From contig CM049407.1 of the NCBI GenBank assembly GCA_026929865.2, positions 1,254,501 through 1,318,500 of the forward strand: a stretch of DNA of 64,000 nucleotides, given 5' to 3'. Position numbers and translations under genes: made by a program. The DNA is from Hyperoplus lanceolatus. Its lineage: Eukaryota; Chordata; Actinopteri; Uranoscopiformes; Ammodytidae. The notes beneath the pieces were generated by a model. That model was not told where the DNA came from. It saw nothing but the letters and a program-made list of their open reading frames with translations, and did not search any database. This document shows, piece after piece, positions 35,884 through 47,442 of this stretch (position 1 is its first letter; every line of letters starts with the position of its first letter).

Positions 35884-36926
35884 CAGGGCTGTACAGTGCG
35901 ACAGTTTTGATCGCATTTGCTACTGAAATTGATCACGTACGATGATGAATACAAGTCCAGTCGCACCAGTGCTAATGAGCAGATGCTGTCTGTTTGAGAC
36001 ACAGAGGAGCTATGCAAAAATACTGCTTAGAGGGCTCTACTTTAACACTCTCCAAATGCGGGTGAATGTAGTCTTAGGCGAGTAAGTTATTAAGTTTACC
36101 CTCCACTTTGGCTGGTGAAAGATGTGTGCTCGGGATCTGTGCTTGTGCGGCGATTATGGCGCCTAACTTCACCAACGGTTAAAACAGGAAGGAGACGGCT
36201 CTCTTTACATTAACACAGTCAAGTTAGTGCGTGTGCAAATAGAACATTTCCTGTACGCCTTCACAATAAAAGTCGGTTACTAGCCAAATGCGAGTTGACT
36301 CTTATTTTGAAGCAGGTAAGAACAGGAAGTTAGCGCTTCACAGCCCTGCAGTCAACCATGGACCTATAAAGAAAGCAGTCAACAGCAGTAACTATCTATG
36401 ATTTAAACAAAGATTGACACAACCTATTTAACTTGGCCTAAATTGTATAACTATGTTTACTAATTTATTTAATAGGCTATATGTTCAATGTTTTAAAGTC
36501 TGGTTTTCATTAAAAGAATGAAATGTTCTAAAAATGTTTGTTATTATTAGCCTAATATAATAATGATATGTTTATAAAAATATATAGGTATAGACATTAT
36601 TTTTATAGTTCTATGGGGGGGAAATAATTCTGAATCAGCAAAAAAATTGCCATTGGCAGGTTAGACTCTTTTGTCTAAATTGCAATCAGTGCACCCCTAT
36701 TAATTTTTCTACAATTATTACTGCACACTAGGATATCATATTAATTGAGAATCTGAAATAAAACCAAGATGACACGCTCAAAGGTAATTAGAGCTAAATG
36801 CAAGGGTTAGGGTCATGCAAGTTTTCGATCATACTTTGTGTGCTACCAAATTTATTGTTGTGCTACTGAATTTTTTTGCTTGCTAGCACCAGTGCTACCA
36901 CTTTAAAAAATAAGCGTACAGCCCTG
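35884..36926. mobile_element. 1.04-kb non-autonomous element, copy 1
   Basis: Ends CAGGGCTGTACAGTGCGACA and GCGTACAGCCCTG. Flanked by CAAAC on both sides, a possible 5-bp target duplication. A second copy is at 40,913-41,989. The interior is highly similar between copies and has no transposase. Confidence 0.8.
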
Positions 36927-36929
36927 CAA

Positions 36930-37718
36930 ACACTCAACTGCCTGACTTTCACCTTAAAGACTGACAACTTGTTGAAGGCCTTTGTCATCTTCTAGGAGGA
37001 CGAATGTGAATTTGTCCATATGGTGGTATTTAACTTGTGGACATTTTATCCAAATAACACACTAGTCTAAACAACCAGATAAACAGGATGCACCTTTAAC
37101 AAAATCTTTCAAATTAATAGCTTTAAATTGTTGGCAGAATGACAATTTTGAAAGGGTTCTATAGGTAGTTTTCAAGACATACAGAAAAAACTACAGATGA
37201 GAATCTGAATTAGTTTTATTGCCATGTACGTTCACACATGCAAGGATTTTTCTGTGGTCAGAGCGTTGTTATTCTCAATGTGCCCTGAAATTAAAATAAT
37301 CCATCTAATCCATCAATCTTTTCTTAACCATAATATCATTCTACTACTTGCTGCAGGTCTATAGTGTCCAAATAATGCGTAAGAGGGAGTAGTGACATAG
37401 TCTGTTGCAACACTGCTTTTATGCAGAAATATACAGTCTGTCAACATTGGTACACCTGTACAAATTGTTTGCATCAACTTTCAAGGCTTCATTTACTTCC
37501 ATTGCTGCAGAAAAACTGTTTACCTACTACTTGTTTTTCCTTGGAAAAGGCCCTATGGACATATCTGACATTAACACTATTTTGACATTTCAGCTCATTC
37601 ACTGGATTGATCTGCTTCAATTTCAATAACGCTGGAACAATGGTGCTGTTGTCACATTTTTCACCGGTGGTGTATATTTCATCTCTTGGCAAATGAACAA
37701 ACAGTTAAAGAGGTTAAT
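36930..37718. repeat. OR2 3' flank (array unit)
   Basis: Sequence shared with the 3' flanks of OR3 and OR7: AAAGACTGACAACTTG, a retroposon-like TTTTATTGCCATGTACGTTC tail, and a block with GGCCCTATGGACATATCTGA. It lacks the 80-base insertion found beside OR4-OR7. No gene is visible. Confidence 0.7.
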
Positions 37719-38699
37719 TTATTGCATACGTATCTTTTGAGACTTTAGCTTCTGCTTGGAAGAAAGTGTCAGTTTCAGTCTACAGCATAAATTGTACAAA
37801 AGGATGGGTCTGATAGTCTGGTCTCTGAGTCCATAGATGAGAGCACTGAGACACCTGGGGAAGATGATCATGAGCACATACAAAACATTGACGACACGTA
37901 TAAAGGCAGACCCAGAGACAATTGTTGCGACTGCTGCAAGTATTGCATTGTGAACTGTTGAGGCGAGACTGAGGCCAAGCTGTACCATATGTATCAGCAG
38001 TGTGTTACGAGCCTTTTGCACCGAAGCTTTGTCTGTGGAAGCTTTTCTGGCTGCTACCATCACACTTATGAAGGAGAAAGAGATTGTTATGCCTGCTGAT
38101 ATGAACAGAAAACAAGTAAAGGCTCTTTCATAATCATGAGACAACTGCCCAGGAAGCATGGTACGTACACTACAAAAGCTTTTCATCTGCAGACTCTCTA
38201 GCTCTTCAAATTGAAATTGTAAAACCAAAATAAGTCGAATGAGGACATTTAAACAACAAAAAGCCCAAACCACAATGATCGATAGTCCTGTGTTCCTGAT
38301 GGTGATGACAGTAGCGTGCCTCAGTGGGTAGCACACAGCTACATATCTCTCCAGAGACATTACCACCAGTGTGAGAGGATGAGACACTACAGTTATGAGA
38401 ATAACAAACATTACCAGAACACCACAGACAGGATATGTCAACATTATCCCAGAAGTAGTCAGAATGTACAGCAACTGACTCAATGCCATCTGCAAAGTGT
38501 CAGCGAGAAGGAGGTTAAACAGGAGAATGTAACGAGAGGTTTCACGAAAAACCTGTTTACTCCTCAAGGTGAATAACATGATGATATTAATGCAGAGAAA
38601 TATACAGCATGTTAGAGTAGTCAGAGTGGAAAGTATTGCTCTTTCCAGAAACCCCAATCTAACAGTTATGTTGGACTGATATTGAGTTGTATTTGACAT
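37719..38699 (-). CDS. Odorant receptor OR2
   Basis: Intact, 326 residues. Forms a close pair with OR3 (shared ILTTSGIMLTYPVC, SFCSVRTMLPGQ, HNAILAAVATIV and the tail KLKSQKIRMQ). It has one extra residue, a His in VVSHPLTL, just before the TM3 segment leading to SLERYVAVC; the sister gene lacks it. Two N-terminal glycosylation sites (NTT at 3, NIT at 10). Confidence 0.9.
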   Translation of the reverse strand: MSNTTQYQSNITVRLGFLERAILSTLTTLTCCIFLCINIIMLFTLRSKQVFRETSRYILLFNLLLADTLQMALSQLLYILTTSGIMLTYPVCGVLVMFVILITVVSHPLTLVVMSLERYVAVCYPLRHATVITIRNTGLSIIVVWAFCCLNVLIRLILVLQFQFEELESLQMKSFCSVRTMLPGQLSHDYERAFTCFLFISAGITISFSFISVMVAARKASTDKASVQKARNTLLIHMVQLGLSLASTVHNAILAAVATIVSGSAFIRVVNVLYVLMIIFPRCLSALIYGLRDQTIRPILLYNLCCRLKLTLSSKQKLKSQKIRMQ

Positions 38700-38869
38700 C
38701 TCAGAGAAGCATTCAAGACACAAGAAATATACACCTGTTGATGTAAGAACACAAAAGCACAATACATCTCTTCCCTTGTGTAATATAAGAACAATGACAT
38801 TAATGGAAACGTCTTTAAAGCACAAATCACCATTGAGTTACATTCAAAACCCCAAATCAATCCACAAAC

Positions 38870-39066
38870 ATTTCCCCTGTGCAGATAGTAAGCGGCTTAC
38901 AGTCTGTCCATGTAAGAGCAGCTGGTCTGCAGGCTTTGCCTTCCCTCACATACTGTATATCAGCTCTGACCTACACCATGTTCACGTGACACCAACACGT
39001 CAGCATGGTTACCAGCTTGATAACAGGTGATGTAATGCGTCTTTCATCATTTCCCCAACGCCAAAG
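38870..39066 (-). promoter_or_regulatory. Conserved upstream block of OR2
   Basis: Same block as before OR1. Here the palindrome reads GTTACCAGCTTGATAAC, with one arm altered; the CACGTGA E-box is intact. Confidence 0.45.
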
Positions 39067-39137
39067 TCTTTGAGGGAACAAACTTACTGAGTAAGTCAGT
39101 AAACTTTATCAAGTACAAAAAAAGCCTTTGTAAATTT

Positions 39138-39690
39138 TAGGGGTGTAACGATCCATCGATGTAGATCGATCCATCGATTGATTTGCGAACGATCAAACTG
39201 CATTGATGCAACGTCCAAACATCGATGAAAATCGATGTAGTATATGCTTTTATTTTGACAATGTCCTTGCTCGGGTGTTTGTGACACCATTTCCGCCCGA
39301 TCGCACCAGGCTTTTTCTCGCTTGTGTATCATGATAATCAAAGTTCATTTCGGAAACTAAAATCCATCTGTAACAGACCTGTCGGTGTTTGCAGCATGGG
39401 GAGAGGATCATCCCCGCTGACAGAGCAGGCAGCGCTCGACAGGCTCGCGGGGATTAGCAGCCGAGCTAGCGGGGCATTTGGGCTCTTATCCCCGCGAGCT
39501 GTCCAGCACAGCACTGCCCGACTGGCAGTGTAAAGTTCCAATAATGCGCGGCTCGGCTGCTCTCTCAGCGGTGAGAAGCTCCTGCGCTCCCCGGGGCGGT
39601 CACTCTCTTAAGTTTGTTGTTTATCCTGTTAATTTCAAGATCTTTAGTGTTCAGAATGCATAAAAATGGATGAAAATTATACAAACGAGA
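39138..39690. mobile_element. hAT-like remnant in unit 2
   Basis: Starts TAGGGGTGTAACGATCCATC, a hAT-type terminus, followed by repeated ATCGATG words. It replaces the sequence between TTTGTAAATT and GAGAGGCATACAATTG that is present in other units, so insertion was accompanied by a local deletion. The other end is not resolved. Confidence 0.5.
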
Positions 39691-39906
39691 GGCATACAAT
39701 TGCTTCACGGTGAATGTGCTGTGGTCGTAGGCAATGCTTTAAGGAAGGTAAAGCACCCAGTGTTAAAGAGGCTCAGCGATTGAAACGGACCTGGCCGTAT
39801 TGCGGGCATGAACCGATCAGGAGCTGATCATGCTCGAGCTAATTGATTGACAGCGGAGCCTCAAAGTGCAGATGAGGAGAGAAAGAAAGGCAACAGAGCA
39901 GTTACA

Positions 39907-40390
39907 TTAAAGGTGAAGTAAGCGGTTTATTTATGTAAATATTATTGTTAAATCACTCTTTATTCATACAGTGATCACTTACATAATGTGCGTATTTCAT
40001 AAAGTCGATCTCTCAGTCAGCTGCGCTGCATGTAATCGGCAAATAAACATTTTGGAGGATCCCGAAATTTTTATCCAATCACAAGAGAGAACGCTACAAA
40101 CCGACAGCCGTCTCACTCATGGTCTCACTGCCGATGCACGCCAGAGCAACAGATGGGTGAATGTTTATGCGCTTACAATGGCGGAGCAGGTAAAAATCCT
40201 TCCCAATGTTATTTTGATGGTTTTTATCATGTTTTATCACACTTATGGATCTGAGATGATGCTAGATAACTCGCTGCTTGAAGACCGCAGTGCATTAATG
40301 TGGTGGTGTAGGGACGAGCGAGGGGACTGCTAACTGCAGTCACTGACAGGAAGTTAGCTAAAAGAACCATTCCGCTTACAGCACCTTTAA
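39907..40390. mobile_element. MITE in unit 2
   Basis: Inverted ends TTAAAGGTGAAGTAAGCGG and, reversed, TTAAAGGTGCTGTAAGCGG enclose about 480 bp with no gene. TTAA at both borders. The stretch 40,391-40,912 that follows is not recognisable. Confidence 0.7.
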
Positions 40391-40912
40391 CAGACTCATT
40401 TTGGAGTTGCCCTTTAAATAATGTTTGCATTGATAAAGATTAGTAAGTTATGGTTTACCTGAGATTGCTCTATGTTTATTTGAATGCCTTAAGCAACGTC
40501 TGATGTTGTAAAGTTCCGTTTTAAAGCCCAGCACACTTAACGTCTTTTTTTATGTCGACTGTATATACGTTGGTTATTGCTCCCTAATGTTTTACCAAGG
40601 CATTTGTAGGCCTACTGTAAAGTGACTATTAGTACCTGCTGTTAATGTATGTTAATTAGGCCTACTGATATTAGTGTATATTCCTGTTGTTGTGTAACAT
40701 ATTTCCTTGAGCCATTCTAAGTTGTAATGTACATTGCAAGGAAATATTAGGTTATGAATGTGGTCACACTCAGTATATGACATGATGATTTGTTTTCCTT
40801 ATTTTCTGTAGACCATAGAAATACTCCCCTCCAAACCCCATACCTTTAATAAATCCCTGGCAACAGCTGCTATCCACCTAACCTAGCCTCACCTACACCT
40901 AGCAGGGCTGTC

Positions 40913-41989
40913 CAGTGCGACAGTTTTGATCGCATTTGCTACTGAAATTGATCACGTGCGATGATGAATACAAGTCCACTCGCACTAGTGCGACAGGTTG
41001 CTAATGAGCAGATGCTGTCCGTCTGAGACACAGAGGAGCGATGCACCACACTGCTTAGAGGGCTCTACATTAACATTCGCCAAATGCGGGTGAATTTAGT
41101 GTTAGGTGAGTAAGTTATTGAGTCCACCCGCTACTTTGGCTGGTGAAAGATGTTTGCTCTGGATCTGTGCTCGCGCGGTGATGCTAGCGTCTAATAAACT
41201 TCACCAACGGTAATAACCGAAAGGACACGGCTCTTTACATTAACGCGGTTAAGTTAGCACGTGTGCAAACGGAACATTTCCTGTGCGCCTTCATATTAAA
41301 AGCCTGTTACTGGCCACATGTGAGTTGACTCTTATTTTGAAGCCGGTAAGAACAGGAAGTTAGCGCTTCCCAACCCTGCAGTACTCTAGCTTGAAAATCA
41401 ACTCCTTCAGCTGCAGAGAGCAGTCAACAGTAGTCTATTTAAACAAAGTTTGAAATAAGCCACTGAAAAACTACTCACAACACATTCACAACAACCTATT
41501 TAATTTATCCTAAATTGTACCAATATGTATACTTATTTATTTAATAGGCTATGTTTAATGTTTTAAAGTTTGGTTTTAGTTAACAGAAGGACATTTTCTA
41601 AAACAAAATATTATTATTAATATAATAATTGTATAAACAAAAAATATATATAGATATTATTTTTATATTTTTATGGGGAGAAATAATTCTGAATCAGCAA
41701 AAAATTGCAATTGGCAGGTTAGATTCTTTTGTCTAAATTGCAATCAGTGCACCCCTATTAATTTTTCTATAATTATTACTGCACACTCTAGGATATAATA
41801 TTAATTGAGAATCTCAAATGAGACCAAGATGACATGCTCAAAGGTAATTAGAGCGAAATGCAAGGGTTAAGGTTATGCAAGTTTTCGATCATACTTTGTG
41901 TGCTACCAAATTTATTTTTGTGCTACTGATTTTTTTTTTGCTTGCAAGCACCAGTGCTACCACCTAAAAAAAATAAGCGTACAGCCCTG
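40913..41989. mobile_element. 1.08-kb non-autonomous element, copy 2
   Basis: Ends CAGGGCTGTCCAGTGCGACA and GCGTACAGCCCTG. CCTAG sits just outside both ends, a probable 5-bp target duplication. Same family as 35,884-36,926. Confidence 0.82.
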
Positions 41990-42129
41990 CCTAGCTATAA
42001 TATGGTACAAGGTCAGTGCGACCTCACAATATGTAATGTTGCAGTTATCTTGTTACTCCAAAATCTATTCGGTTCATCTTTGAGTCTGAGTCGATATTTG
42101 TGCAAAGTTTTAAGAAAATACCTCTAAGT

Positions 42130-42800
42130 GTTGATGAGATGTGCTGTGCTCACAATAAGCAAGGACATAGTGACCTTAATCTTTGACCTCCAAAATGTTA
42201 TCAGTTTTTCTGAGAATGTCTGTTAGCAAAGGGGAGGGCGGACCCCCTTGGGACATCAGCTCCTGGTGAACAGGTCTGCAGGACTGGAATGAATGTCGGT
42301 CTTCTGCTCGGACTGAAGGACTTGACCAGAGGCTTGGTGGTGCCCGGATCAGACGACGGGAAGCTTTAGGACGGGCAATCAGAGTCAGTGGGGGGCTTGA
42401 AGGAAGAGTCACATAAGAGACCATAACAAGGGTCTCTGGGGAGTTAGGAAGCAGATTCTCCTTATGATGATAGAAGCCACAACCACAAGCATTCTGTCTA
42501 AGGCCTCCATGAGATCCTGTTTGAATGGCCAGGCATTTAACCTCTCATGGTGCCTGCTGGATTCCAGGGTTCTGGCTAGCCACAGCAGAGCAAGTAGGCG
42601 GTGACTAGCAGCAGAAGGACAGGCAGACGTCGTAGACCCACGACCCCCAGGCTGATAGACCAATTGGGTTCTTCCCATGCTGCCTGCACTTCCCACTATA
42701 ACATACCATTGACTCAGCAAACACTCAACTGCCTGACTTTCACCTTAAAGACTGACAACTTGATGAAGGCCTTTGTCATCTTCTAGGAGGACGACTGTGA
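42130..42800 (-). repeat. OR-array spacer block, copy in unit 2
   Basis: Contains the uninterrupted TGCAGGACTGGAATGAATGT site that the hAT of unit 1 entered, and the conserved GGCCAGGCATTTAACCTCTC region. The reading frame seen in other copies is shifted near 42,600, so the spacer frame is not maintained. The OR3 3' flank follows to 43,459. Confidence 0.85.
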
Positions 42801-43459
42801 ATTTGTCCATACGGTGGTATTTAACTCTAAACAACCGGATAAACAGGATGCACCTTTAACAAAATCTTTAAAATTAATAGCTTTAACTTGTTGGCAGAAT
42901 GACAATTTTGAAAGGGTTCTATAGGTAGTTTTCAAGACATACAGAAAAAACTACAGATGAGAATCTGAATTAGTTTTATTGCCATGTACATTCACACATG
43001 CAAGGATTTTTCTGTGGTCAGAGCGTTGTTATTCTCAATGTGCCCTGAAATTAAAATAATCCATCAATATTTTCTTAACCATAATATCATTCTACTACTT
43101 GCTGCAGGTCTATAGTGTCCAAATAATGCGTAAGAGGGAGTAGTGACATAGTCTGTTGCAACACTGCTTGTATACAGTCTGTCAGAATTGGTACACCTGT
43201 ACAAATTGTTTGCATCAACTTTCAAGGCTTCATTTACTTCCATTGCTGCAGAAAAACTGTTTACCCACTACTTGTTTTTCCTTGGAAAAGGCCCTATGGA
43301 CATATCTGACATTAACACTATTTTGACATTTCAGCTCATTCACTGGTTTGATCTGCTTCAATTTCAATAATGCTGGAACAATGGGGCTGTTGTCACATTT
43401 TTCACCGGTGGTGTATATTTCATCTCTTGGCAAATGAACAAACAGTTAAAGTGGTTAAT

Positions 43460-44437
43460 TTATTGCATACGTATCTTTTGAGACTTTAGCTTCTGCTTGG
43501 AAGAAAGTGTCAGTGTCAGTCTACAGCATAAATTGTATAAAAGGATGGGTCTGATAGTCTGGTCTCTGAGTCCATAGATGAGAGCACTGAGACACCTGGG
43601 GAGAATGATCATGAGCACATACAAAACATTGACGACACGTATAAAGGCAGACCCAGTGACAATTGTTGCGACTGCTGCAAGTATTGCATTGTGAACTGTT
43701 GAGGCGAGACTGAGGCCAAGCTGTACCATATGTAGCAGCAGTGTGTTACGAGCCTTTTGCATTGATGCTTTGTCTGTGGTAGCTTTTCTGGCTGCTACCA
43801 TCACACTTAAGAAGGAGAAAGAGATTGTTATGCCTGCTGATATGAAAAGAAAACAAGTAAAGGCTCTTTCATAATCATGAGACAACTGCCCAGGAAGCAT
43901 GGTACGTACACTACAAAAGCTTTTCATCTGCAGACTCTTAAGCTCTTCAAATTGAAATTGTAAAACCAAAATAAGTCGAATTAGGACATTTAAACAACAA
44001 AAAGCCCAAACCACAATGATCGATAGTCCTGTGTTCCTGATGGTGATGACAGTAGCGTGCCTCAGTGGGTAGCACACAGCTACAAATCTCTCCAGAGACA
44101 TTACCATCAGTGTGATTGGAGACACTACAGTTATGAGAATAAGAAACATTACCAGAACACCACAGACAGGATATGTCAACATTATCCCAGAAGTAGTCAG
44201 AATGTACAGCAACTGACTCAATGCCATCTGCAAAGTGTCAGCGAGAAGGAGGTTAAACAAGAGAATGTAACGAGAGGTTTCACGAAAAACCTGTTTACTT
44301 CTCAAGGTGAATAACATGATGATATTAATGCAGAGAAATATACAGCATGTTAGAGTAGTCAGAGTGGAAAGTATTGCTCTTTCCAGTAACCCCAATCTAA
44401 CAGTTATGCTGGACTGATATTGAGTTGTATTTGACAT
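43460..44437 (-). CDS. Odorant receptor OR3
   Basis: Intact, 325 residues. Sister of OR2. It has SLERFVAVC in place of SLERYVAVC, a conservative change in the G-protein-coupling motif, and Thr/Met substitutions before TM6 (KATTDKASMQKARN). The second N-terminal glycosylation site is lost (SSIT for SNIT). Confidence 0.9.
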   Translation of the reverse strand: MSNTTQYQSSITVRLGLLERAILSTLTTLTCCIFLCINIIMLFTLRSKQVFRETSRYILLFNLLLADTLQMALSQLLYILTTSGIMLTYPVCGVLVMFLILITVVSPITLMVMSLERFVAVCYPLRHATVITIRNTGLSIIVVWAFCCLNVLIRLILVLQFQFEELKSLQMKSFCSVRTMLPGQLSHDYERAFTCFLFISAGITISFSFLSVMVAARKATTDKASMQKARNTLLLHMVQLGLSLASTVHNAILAAVATIVTGSAFIRVVNVLYVLMIILPRCLSALIYGLRDQTIRPILLYNLCCRLTLTLSSKQKLKSQKIRMQ

Positions 44438-44619
44438 CTCAGAGAAGCATTCAAGACACAAGAAATATAAACCTGTTGATGTAAGAACACAAAAGCACAA
44501 TACATATCTTCCTATGTGCAACGTAAGAACAATGACATGAAATGGAAACGTCTTTAAAGCACAAATCACCATTGAGTTACATTCAAAACCCCAAATCAAT
44601 CCACAAATATTTTACCTGT

Positions 44620-44810
44620 GCAGATAGTAAGTAGCGTACAGTCTGTCCATGTAAGAGCAGCTGGTCTGCAAGCTTTGCCTTCCCTCACATACTGTATATC
44701 AGCTCTGACCTACACCATGTTCACGTGACACCAACACGTCAGCATGGTTACCAGCTTGGTAACAGGTGATGTAATTTTTCTTTCCTCATTTCCCCAACGA
44801 CAAAAGTCTT
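44620..44810 (-). promoter_or_regulatory. Conserved upstream block of OR3
   Basis: Palindrome GTTACCAGCTTGGTAAC and CACGTGA intact. The following word reads GATGTAATTTTTC where other copies have GATGTAATGCGTC. Confidence 0.45.
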
Positions 44811-45148
44811 CAACAGAACAAACTTACTGTGTAAGTCAGCAAACTTTCTCAAGTACAAAAAAAGGTATGAAAATGCCAATTTATAGAGGTTGGTTTTTAA
44901 AAGACTTTGGAAATTCATTGTTTACTTGGTTAATGTCAGAATTAGTGGGAGAGGAAAAGCAGAAGCTTTATTCCCCTTTTGTCTTAAACTTAGATATTGG
45001 GACATTGGGTTTTTGGTCCTGAGCAGTCTTAGTCTACCGCCTTGCGGTGTTATTCCTCCGAGAGGCATACAATTGCTTCACGGTGAATGTGCAGTGGTGG
45101 TAGGCAATGCTTTAAAGAAGGTAAAGCACCCAATGTTAAAGAGGCTCA

Positions 45149-45991
45149 TGTGTTGCATCATTGAAGATTAATGAGCCCATCCGAGAAGAAGCCATGCAAG
45201 ACCAAGCCATGACATTGCCTCCACCGTGTTTCACATCTTATATTTTATGGGATCATAAGCAGATCCTTTATTTCGCCAAATTTTAGCCTTTCCATCACTT
45301 TGGTAAAGGTTCATCTTGACAACAACACAGTTACGCATGATGGCAACAGCAAAATTAACTCAGAAGTCTACAGAAACATTTTGTCTGCCAATTTAAAGAA
45401 AGGTGCAACCAAACTGATTGGAAGATCCTTCATCATGCAGCAAAATAAAGATCCAAAAAAACTGCAAAAACAACAAAGGAGTTCATTAGGGGCAGGAAAT
45501 AGAAGGTTTTAGACTGGCCAAGTCAATCTCAAGACTTAAACCCTTTAGAGCATGCTTTGTACCTGCTAAAGAGGAGACTGAAGGGAGTAACCCCCCAAAA
45601 CAAACAGCAACTGAATGAGGCTGCCGTGAAAGCCTGGTAAAGCATCAAAAAAGAAGAATGCACAAGTTCTGTGATGTCAATGGGTCACAAGCTTGATGCA
45701 GTTATTGCAAGCGAAGGATTGCAAAAAAACATTAAGTCTTATTCACTTAAATTTATTTTAAGTCTATCTGTTCCAATACTTTTGCTCAACTAAAAATGTG
45801 ATGTTCCTTTACAAATAATGCTATCTTCTCAGCTGTGTATCAGATCCAGATGTAAATACCTGGAAATGAAAGCTGAAATGTTGATCTATTGTCTCATATT
45901 ATTATTTTGGTGTCAAACCCAAATGTTTCCAGTCTACAGCAAAAATAAAGGAATTGGCCTCACTGTTCCAATACTATTGGAGGGGACTGTA
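45149..45991 (+). pseudogene. Tc1/mariner transposase relic in unit 3
   Basis: The plus strand encodes a decayed C-terminal part of a Tc1-type DDE transposase: SEVYRNILSANLKKG, then the catalytic-loop region MQQNKDPKK (the usual DNDPKH altered), then, after a frame change, SQDLNPLEHA, then EAAVKAW followed by a stop. The right end CCAATACTATTGGAGGGGAC matches a Tc1-type terminus. No intact frame. Sequence after it to 46,470 is unassigned. Confidence 0.8.
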
Positions 45992-46474
45992 TGGTCTGAT
46001 GTTGGGCCATTATATTAATAATAAACAGCGTGCTGCACAGTAGAATAGCATGTACATTAACAGCATGGTAATTGTTTAGAAGACTGTTAAGGCTGAAGGG
46101 CAACTAAAGCATTTACATTGTGCTTGATTTTATTTTTCACTGTTTTAGACTAGTCATCCCTACAATTTATGTGAGACTGTCCACCACGACCCATTATGTC
46201 CACGTGCCCAACGTAGGCTACATTTAAAAAAACAATTGCTTGAGGATTCTCGTTGGTCTAATGTGGAAGTGGAATATTTGATGCAGATTATATCTGGATG
46301 AAAATATCATATAGCCTACAAGTAGCCTACGCTCCAAATCCCAAACGCACATAGTGACGTAGGGAGGGAGCAATCGTGCCCAGGCCCGGAGCAGTGTGAG
46401 CACAGGCCAGTGGGGAGGGGGGCAATCATGCTTGAGTACGGAACAGGGCAACTTTGCCTAGTGTGAGTGCGCCC

Positions 46475-46870
46475 AGGAAGTAGATCCTCCTTATGACGAT
46501 GGGAGCCACGACCACCAAAATTCTGTCTATGGCCTCCATGAAATCCTGTTTGAATGGCCAGGCATTTAACCTCTCATGGTTCTGTGAATTAGGGTTCTGG
46601 CTACAAAACAAGCAGGCGGTTGACTAGCAGCAGAAGGACTGGCAGACGTCGTAGACCCACGACCCCCAGGCTGATAGACCAATTGGGTTCTTCCCCTGCT
46701 GCCTGCACTTCCCACCATAACATACCATTGAGTCAGCAAACACTCAACTGCCTGACTTTCACCTTAAAGACTGACAACTTGATGAAGGCCTTTGTCATCT
46801 TCTAGGAGGACGACTGTGAATTCTTCCAAAGTGTGGCATTTAACTAATTTTATCCCAATTACTTCCCCTA
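46475..46870 (-). repeat. OR-array spacer block, copy in unit 3
   Basis: A shortened copy (GGCCAGGCATTTAACCTCTC present; the following GGCGTCTGCTAGATTCC replaced by TTCTGTGAATTAG), so its frame is disrupted. Confidence 0.8.
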
Positions 46871-47103
46871 ATTTCTAATGGCCCTGTCACGCTAGTATAA
46901 ACAACAGGATAAACAGGCTGCACCTTCAACAAAATCCTTCAATTCATTATTAGCTTTAACTTGTTGGCAGAATGACAATTTTGACAGGCTTCTAGTTTTC
47001 AAGACATACAGAAAAAACTACAGATGAGAATCGGAATTAGCTTTATTGCCATGTACGTTCACACATAAACGGAATTTGCTGTGGTCAGAGCGTTGTTATT
47101 CTC

Positions 47104-47184
47104 TAGAAATACACTACCGGTAAAAAATTTTTAGAACACCTACTTTTTTCCAGTTTGTATTGCAATTTATTTAGTTAATGTTTC
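47104..47184. mobile_element. 80-bp mariner-end-like insertion in OR4 3' flank
   Basis: TAGAAATACACTACCGGTAA followed by TTTAGAACACCTAC. Present at the same place beside OR5 (49,992), OR6 (55,156) and OR7 (58,064) and absent from the flanks of OR2 and OR3 (TTATTCTCAATGTGCC is continuous there). Confidence 0.75.
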
Positions 47185-47442
47185 AATGTGCCCTGAAATT
47201 AAAATAATCCATCAAATCTATCAATATTATTTTAACAATTAATTAATCTCCTACTTGCTGCAGGTCTATATTGTCCAAATAATGCTTAAGAGGGAGTAGT
47301 AACACAGTCTGTTCCAACACTGCTTTTATGCAGACAGAGGGTTTGACAGTCATCAACTAACATTGCTACACCTGTACAAATTGTTTGCATCAACTTTCAA
47401 GGCTTAATTTACTTCCATGAGCTGAACAAACAGTTAAAGAGG

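Noticed and set aside
45300-45512. An intact 70-codon gene in unit 3
   Set aside because: It is a piece of the decayed Tc1 transposase, continued in another frame by SQDLNPLEH.
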